From Canna indica (taxonomy: Eukaryota > Streptophyta > Magnoliopsida > Zingiberales > Cannaceae), in the NCBI GenBank assembly GCA_034359265.1, contig CP136893.1:42109501-42173500 (forward strand): a stretch of 64,000 nucleotides of DNA. Direction: 5' to 3'. The position numbers were made by a program, and so were the translations under genes. Below the pieces are notes generated by a model. That model was not told the DNA's origin. It ran no database searches and saw only the letters and a list, made by a program, of their open reading frames with translations. Shown piece by piece: positions 59,469 to 64,000 of this stretch (positions are counted from its first letter, which is position 1; each line of letters starts with the position of its first letter).

Positions 59469-62400
59469 ATTTTTGAAATTTTTACTAGAGAAATTAGATT
59501 TTTTAGAAAACATGCAGTTTCAAGAATCATCCAAAACTTAATTTTCTGCATTTTTCTAAAAATAACTGAAATCTAGTGGCATTTTCGTAAATATTAGCTA
59601 TTTTTCAAAAGCTTTCAGTTTTCATTCAAACTTTCCAGATATCAAGATATAATCATTTAAAGCATGTTTATCAAGTTTGAAATGAAAATGTTATCATTTG
59701 GTCAAAAAACTTTCTTAGCATGATTTCATTCAAAAACAAACATGATAACATAAAATTGCTAAGTATCAAATTTTATCATTTACTCATGGTTTTTCAAACA
59801 TAGACACTTAGATATCTTACATGAGTAAATCTAAACATGTTTGCGAAGTTTGGACTCAAAATGAGATTTCTAAGTCAAATTGTTGACGTCATAGGTCAAA
59901 CTTTTTCAAGTTTTAGACCCCTAAGATGAGCTAGTTATCATTTTTGTCATTTACACATGATTTTTTCAATTTTAATCACATGGAAGTAAATCATGAGTGA
60001 ACTCAAACATGTTTATCAAGTTTCAACTTAAAATGAAGTCTCTATCATGAAATTCTACCTAGGGCACATTTCATTCAAACTAGATGACATGAAATAGCCT
60101 AAGTATCAAAATTTTATCTACTCATGAGATTTCAATCAATTATCATCCAAAGTCAATCATGATAATAGAGAAATCATTTAGTCAAGAAAATTGAGGTGTT
60201 ATGCAATAATTTTACCAAAATGAAACTCATACCTCATTTCTTGAGAAATTCCAAAATTTTCACTTTCTTCCCATTTTCCTTTGGCCTTCCAAATTTACTA
60301 TTTTCTCAACTTGCAAGATGGCTTCATTAGCATCATAATGAAATCATATACCAACTAGCAAGCTAACATACTAAGTAGCAAAGGTTCAATACAAAGTTTC
60401 ATTTATAAATCTCAACCTATGATAGATAGTAAGGATTCATTTTAAAAGAGTTAACATGATATCAAAATGAATCAAAGAGATCTCTAAACATGTTTAACTA
60501 ATTTAGACTTAAAAGTAGACTTTGATATCGATAATTGATCCCTCTGTTTGATAACTTGCTAGTAATTACATTTTCATTATCCTACTAATGCATATTGCTT
60601 GCAAATTATGATAAAATGAAAGGCTATAGAAATTGAAAGAAAAAGATAAGTTTGGCAAAATTTCCAAGAATGAGGTATGAGTTTGATTTTGAAAAATCTT
60701 GGTATAATACTTGAATACTTGTGATATAAATACGTCTCTATACTCATGATTGTTTTTGCATGATAAATATATGAATTTCATGAGTAGGTAAAATTTTGAT
60801 AACTTAGGCAATTTCATGATATCTTGATTGAATGAAACTTGCTCTAGGTTAAGATTTGTCCTAGAGACTTCATTTTTAAGTCTACACCCAAAAAACATGT
60901 TTACATACACACATGACATGATTCTAGGTGTTTAAACTTGAAAATTCATGTGTGCAGATGAACAAGGTGATAAAAAGACAACAAATCAAACTTGGACACT
61001 TCATTTTAAGTCCAAACTCCATAAACATGTTTAGGAATAGGTATGATATGTTTCCATGCACTTAGAATGAGAAATTCATATGTATATGAATAAAATAACA
61101 TAGAGGCCATTTCATGATAATCTCTTTTGAACCAAGTTGACCCAAGTCAACAACTTGACTTAGAGGTCTCTTTTTCAATCTATATATGAGGAACAAGTTT
61201 AGATTTACTCATGTTAGGTATCCACAGATTTAAATTTGAAAAACCATAAGTAAATGATAAAATTGACACTTAGCAAGTTTCATGATAACTAGCTTAGTTT
61301 TGAATGACACCATACTAGGTTGATATCTTGACTTAAGGACATAATTGTCATTCCAAACTTGACATATATTCTTTACATGACCATTATGTGGTGTCATAAA
61401 AGTTTGAATGAAAACTAAACATGTTTTGAAAAATGATTAAAAATTACGAAAATGGCATTGAAATTTTAGCATTTTCAATCAAGTTTAGAAAATATAGAAA
61501 ACTGATTTTGTGATGATTCTTGAAACTGTGCTTTCTTTGAAATCTCTAGTTTGTTGTGTAAAAATTTCAAAAAATTTCTTCCAGAATCTGATTTATAATG
61601 GAATGTTGAAGTTGGATTTCAGAAACACAAAGTATCACTTTCTTGAAATATTCATTTTACTGATACTTTGATTTTTCGTCAAAAACTTCAAATGAAACTT
61701 ATGTATAACATTTTGATTCAATTTATAATATCATTCACTTCATTAAAATAATTTCTAGAAATGATTTTGATAATTCGAATGATAGTTAGAAATATCGATT
61801 TTTCAATGAAATCGAGATAGGATGAAAAATGAACTTCGAAATCTCTTTCTAAGACCAAACTTGATTGATATACTTAGATTCACTCATGTTAGATGTCCAA
61901 GTGCCTAAGTTAGAGAAAACATGAGTAGATAGCAAAATTTGATACTTAGCATTTTCATGTTTTCATGCCTACTTTGAATGAAAGAGTGCTAAGTTTATAT
62001 TTTGATCTAATGACATTATTTTCATCTCAAACTTGATAAACATGTTTTAAATGATCATATCTTGGAATTTTGAAAGTTTGAATGAAATATGAAAATGCCA
62101 TGAAAAATTCTAGTTATTTACGGAAATACCACTAGAACTCGATAAATTTTAGAAAAATGATTTTTTTGTCGATTCTTGTACCTGCATATTCCTTGACAAA
62201 TCTAGTTTATGAATGTGACTTGATTTGGATTTTGAAATTTTAAAGTATCGTTCTTCCTAAATGGTCATTCTTCCGATACTTTGATTTTTCGTCCAATCTT
62301 CGAATGAGACTTCAATTTTGTGTCCAATCTTCGAATGAGACTTCAAGTATGACATTTTGAATTCATCTTTGGTATCGTCATCACTATAAGTCAAGCAAAA

Positions 62401-62789
62401 TCACTTCCAAAATGATTTTTGATTGTTTAAACCGATACTTGAAAATATTCATACTTGAGCTTATACATGATTTCTAGACTTGAAATCCATTTATCATCTA
62501 ATGCTATCATGTATGACTTAGTCTCTTATTCGATGCTTTGTTTTCGTCCCTTAGGTTGGTTGACTTTGTTTTCATGAAAACTAGTTTTCAAATCCCAACT
62601 ATGACCATAGTTGATTTTTCTCGTCCTTTTTGATTGATGTCAAAAGAGGGAAAAAAATATAGGTAAAAGGGAAGAAAATATAGGAAAATCATGCATATAG
62701 ATAAGGAGAGTTTATTTACATAGATATGCATATTGATAGAGGGAGAAATCTCTTGGTTTATATCCTTTATGCTTAATTGTATATATTTT
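59469..62789 (-). other. Non-coding modules of the palindrome
   Basis: No gene is seen in these 3.3 kb. The sequence consists of repeated modules of about 130-160 bases whose shared phrases are AAACATGTTTATCAAGTTT, TAAAATTTGATACTTAGC and ACTCATGTTAGATGTC, in one orientation left of about 60,450 and the other to the right. Confidence 0.65.
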
Positions 62790-63093
62790 TGTAATACCCA
62801 AAAATCTTAATAATAATATTTTATTCTTCAGTGGGGGATCGTGGGCCCCAATTATCGCAGATTGGCAGAAAGCTTCGGGATTAGACCCGAGTAAGCATTT
62901 AATGTAGAAAATTTAAGTGAAATTTTATTTGTCTTATCTCTATGATTTAGCATTCTAGGGTGATAGAGGGTCTCGAGGCAAATTTGGCGGTGCTACCGGA
63001 TCTCGAATCGGAGTTAGATCGGATGAGTTATGGGTTGTTTATGTCAGATCTCTAAGGTAGGGGTATTTTGATCATTTGGACCCAATTGGTATC

Positions 63094-63100
63094 TATAAAT
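63094..63100 (+). promoter_or_regulatory. TATA box in the third LTR
   Basis: TATAAAT stands 300 bases inside the LTR. It is followed about 30 bases later by a GC-rich leader start (GTCAGGGGTTTTGAGCC), a normal promoter layout for a plant LTR. Confidence 0.5.
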
Positions 63101-63734
63101 TAGACCCTGGGGTGTGCAGTCAGGGGTTTTGAGCCGCGCGCCATCCGAGTCAAATGAGAGAGGAGAGAGAGGGGACCGTCGAGGAGGAGGAGCCGTCAGA
63201 GACAAATTTTCGCGAGTTCGTTGGTGTCGATCGAGGGAAGATCCTGCGCGTCTTTTTCTTCCATTTTCTCTCTGTCCGGTGAGTGGATTTAGGCCTTCTT
63301 TTCTCCAATTCTTGATTCGTGTCGTTGTTCTTATGTTTCAAAGTTTTCGTCAATTTTGATGCATTTTCTTGTATCGAATCGAAAGTAATAATCATTGTCC
63401 TTCCTCGTATTGAGTTAAATAAATGTATATATAGATAAAAAAAGGCCCTTGAGCAGTAGTTGCCGGGTGACGGTGGGTCAAGCCATTGGCGGCGCTGTCG
63501 GCTGGGCTGTCGCCTTCCCAGGTGGGTGCCGCCAGGTGTGGCCCATGGCTTGGCTAGGCGGTTGCCCACCCCTTGGGGCAGCCAGCCTAACCGCCTTATT
63601 TGGGGCCGTCGCCGAGCGCCAGGCGATGGGAGCCACCGTCGAACAGCAAGAGACCCGGCGGGGTCCCCGTCCGGTCGAACCCCGTCGGTGAGCGGAGGCG
63701 GTGGCTAGGGAAGGGGCTGCGGCAGCGGTGGGTG

Positions 63735-63768
63735 AGGGGAGGATGAGGATGAAGATGAAGATGAAGAT
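63735..63768. repeat. GATGAA/GATGAG microsatellite
   Basis: Five to six copies of GATGAA or GATGAG lie in a row. On the minus strand they produce a serine run in a spurious frame. Confidence 0.8.
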
Positions 63769-63872
63769 GACCTAAGGGGTTGAGATGAAATGGAGGGTTG
63801 AGATCGATTTGCGTGAAATGGACGGTTGGATTGAATTGGTTGAGATGAAGAGTAGAGATTTGATCTTGTGTG

Positions 63873-64000
63873 GATGTAAGGCTTAGGTTGCACCATGTAG
63901 ATGGAGGGATGAGATTTCATCAGGTTAGATGTAAGGCTGTGATTACATCACGTAGATGGAGGGCTATGATTGCATCTGATTAGATGTAAGGTTATGATTT
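63873..64000. repeat. 55-bp tandem repeat at the right edge
   Basis: Copies start at 63,873, 63,928 and 63,983 with GATGTAAGG, spaced exactly 55 bases, and share CGTAGATGGAGGG-like cores. The array continues past the end of the window. Confidence 0.85.

Larger units (their letters stand above)
44275..62780. repeat. Long imperfect palindrome split by the large CACTA
   Basis: The left arm is 44,275-44,814 plus 59,469 to about 60,290; the right arm is about 60,620 to 62,780. Paired examples: CATGCATATCTATG and its complement near 62,725; GTTGGGACTTGAAAACTAGT against ACTAGTTTTCAAATCCCAAC (62,580); ATACTTGAAGTCTCATTC against GAATGAGACTTCAAGTAT (62,332). The arms differ in the number of internal modules of about 130-160 bases (…AACATGTTTAGATTTACTCATG…). 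It adjoins the Sirevirus-like LTR, so it may be that element's 3' non-coding region with an inverted second copy. Transcription through it would give a hairpin RNA. Confidence 0.75.
62790..64000 (+). repeat. Start of a third gypsy-type LTR (runs off the window)
   Basis: TGTAATACCCAAAAATCTTA marks the LTR start and cuts the palindrome. A TATAAAT at 63,094-63,100 precedes a GA-rich leader, and a donor-like CGGTGAGTGG lies near 63,280, as in the other gypsy LTRs of this window. The sequence is otherwise distinct from gypsy 1 and 2, so it is another family. No internal region or second LTR is visible. The frames at 63,114-63,708 and their antisense partners are not credible genes. Confidence 0.55.

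Noticed and set aside
63114..63708. Several overlapping frames of 80-139 codons on both strands
   Set aside because: They arise from GC-rich LTR leader DNA, overlap each other on both strands and match no family.
1..64000. tRNA or rRNA genes
   Set aside because: No cloverleaf-type or rRNA-like sequence was noticed. The TGGTATCAGAGC sites are retrotransposon primer sites, not tRNA genes. A covariance-model scan would be decisive.

Overview
The window is nuclear DNA from a flowering plant. It is AT-rich and crowded with decayed, nested plant transposons: Ty3/gypsy elements with a chromodomain and a tRNA-Met primer site, Ty1/copia and Sirevirus-like elements, CACTA elements, a Mutator-like element and a LINE. 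Shards of typical plant genes lie between them (polyamine transporter, alcohol dehydrogenase, LRR receptor kinase, U-box/ARM protein). I cannot name the species. Almost every long reading frame belongs to a transposon and carries stops or frameshifts. The only compact, undamaged host-like gene I see is a small secreted-peptide precursor at 13,564-13,827 with a TATA box just upstream.

Layout, left to right. 1-6,498: fragments of three unrelated genes (polyamine transporter, PHOSPHO1-type phosphatase exon, last two exons of an alcohol dehydrogenase), then a 150-bp poly(A) insertion with an 18-bp target duplication, then the right end of a CACTA element (ends at 6,498) built from palindromic repeats. 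6,502-8,440: a foldback element. 9,660-11,434: LINE remnant, probable old Sirevirus LTR, CACTA-like terminus. 11,435-12,065: 3' end of an NIK-type receptor kinase. 13,530-13,827: peptide gene. 14,037-15,560: CACTA derivative keeping only a Transposase_24-type gene. 16,347-17,729: Sirevirus-like LTR on the minus strand.

17,730-31,823: a Mutator-like element with a transposase (SWIM zinc finger, RG-rich tail) and a convergent GRF zinc-finger gene. It is split by a nearly complete gypsy element (19,215-28,881). 31,824-37,709: a second gypsy of the same family, truncated in reverse transcriptase and joined to an inverted LTR piece. 37,710-40,560: two copia fragments. 40,561-44,231: a minus-strand Sirevirus-like LTR split by a 2,024-bp CACTA derivative (41,141-43,164, duplication CTA).

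44,232-62,789: a long imperfect palindrome split by a 14,651-bp CACTA element (44,815-59,465, duplication AAC). This element carries the tnp2-type transposase gene, the second Transposase_24 gene, a copia fragment and a U-box gene fragment. 62,790-64,000: start of a third, different gypsy-type LTR that leaves the window.

The working relationships are those of transposons. The 14.7-kb CACTA has both gene types its family needs, but both are now broken. The two CACTA derivatives keep only the second gene, and the Mutator-like element keeps a divergent pair of broken genes. The order of insertion can be read from target duplications and interrupted frames.
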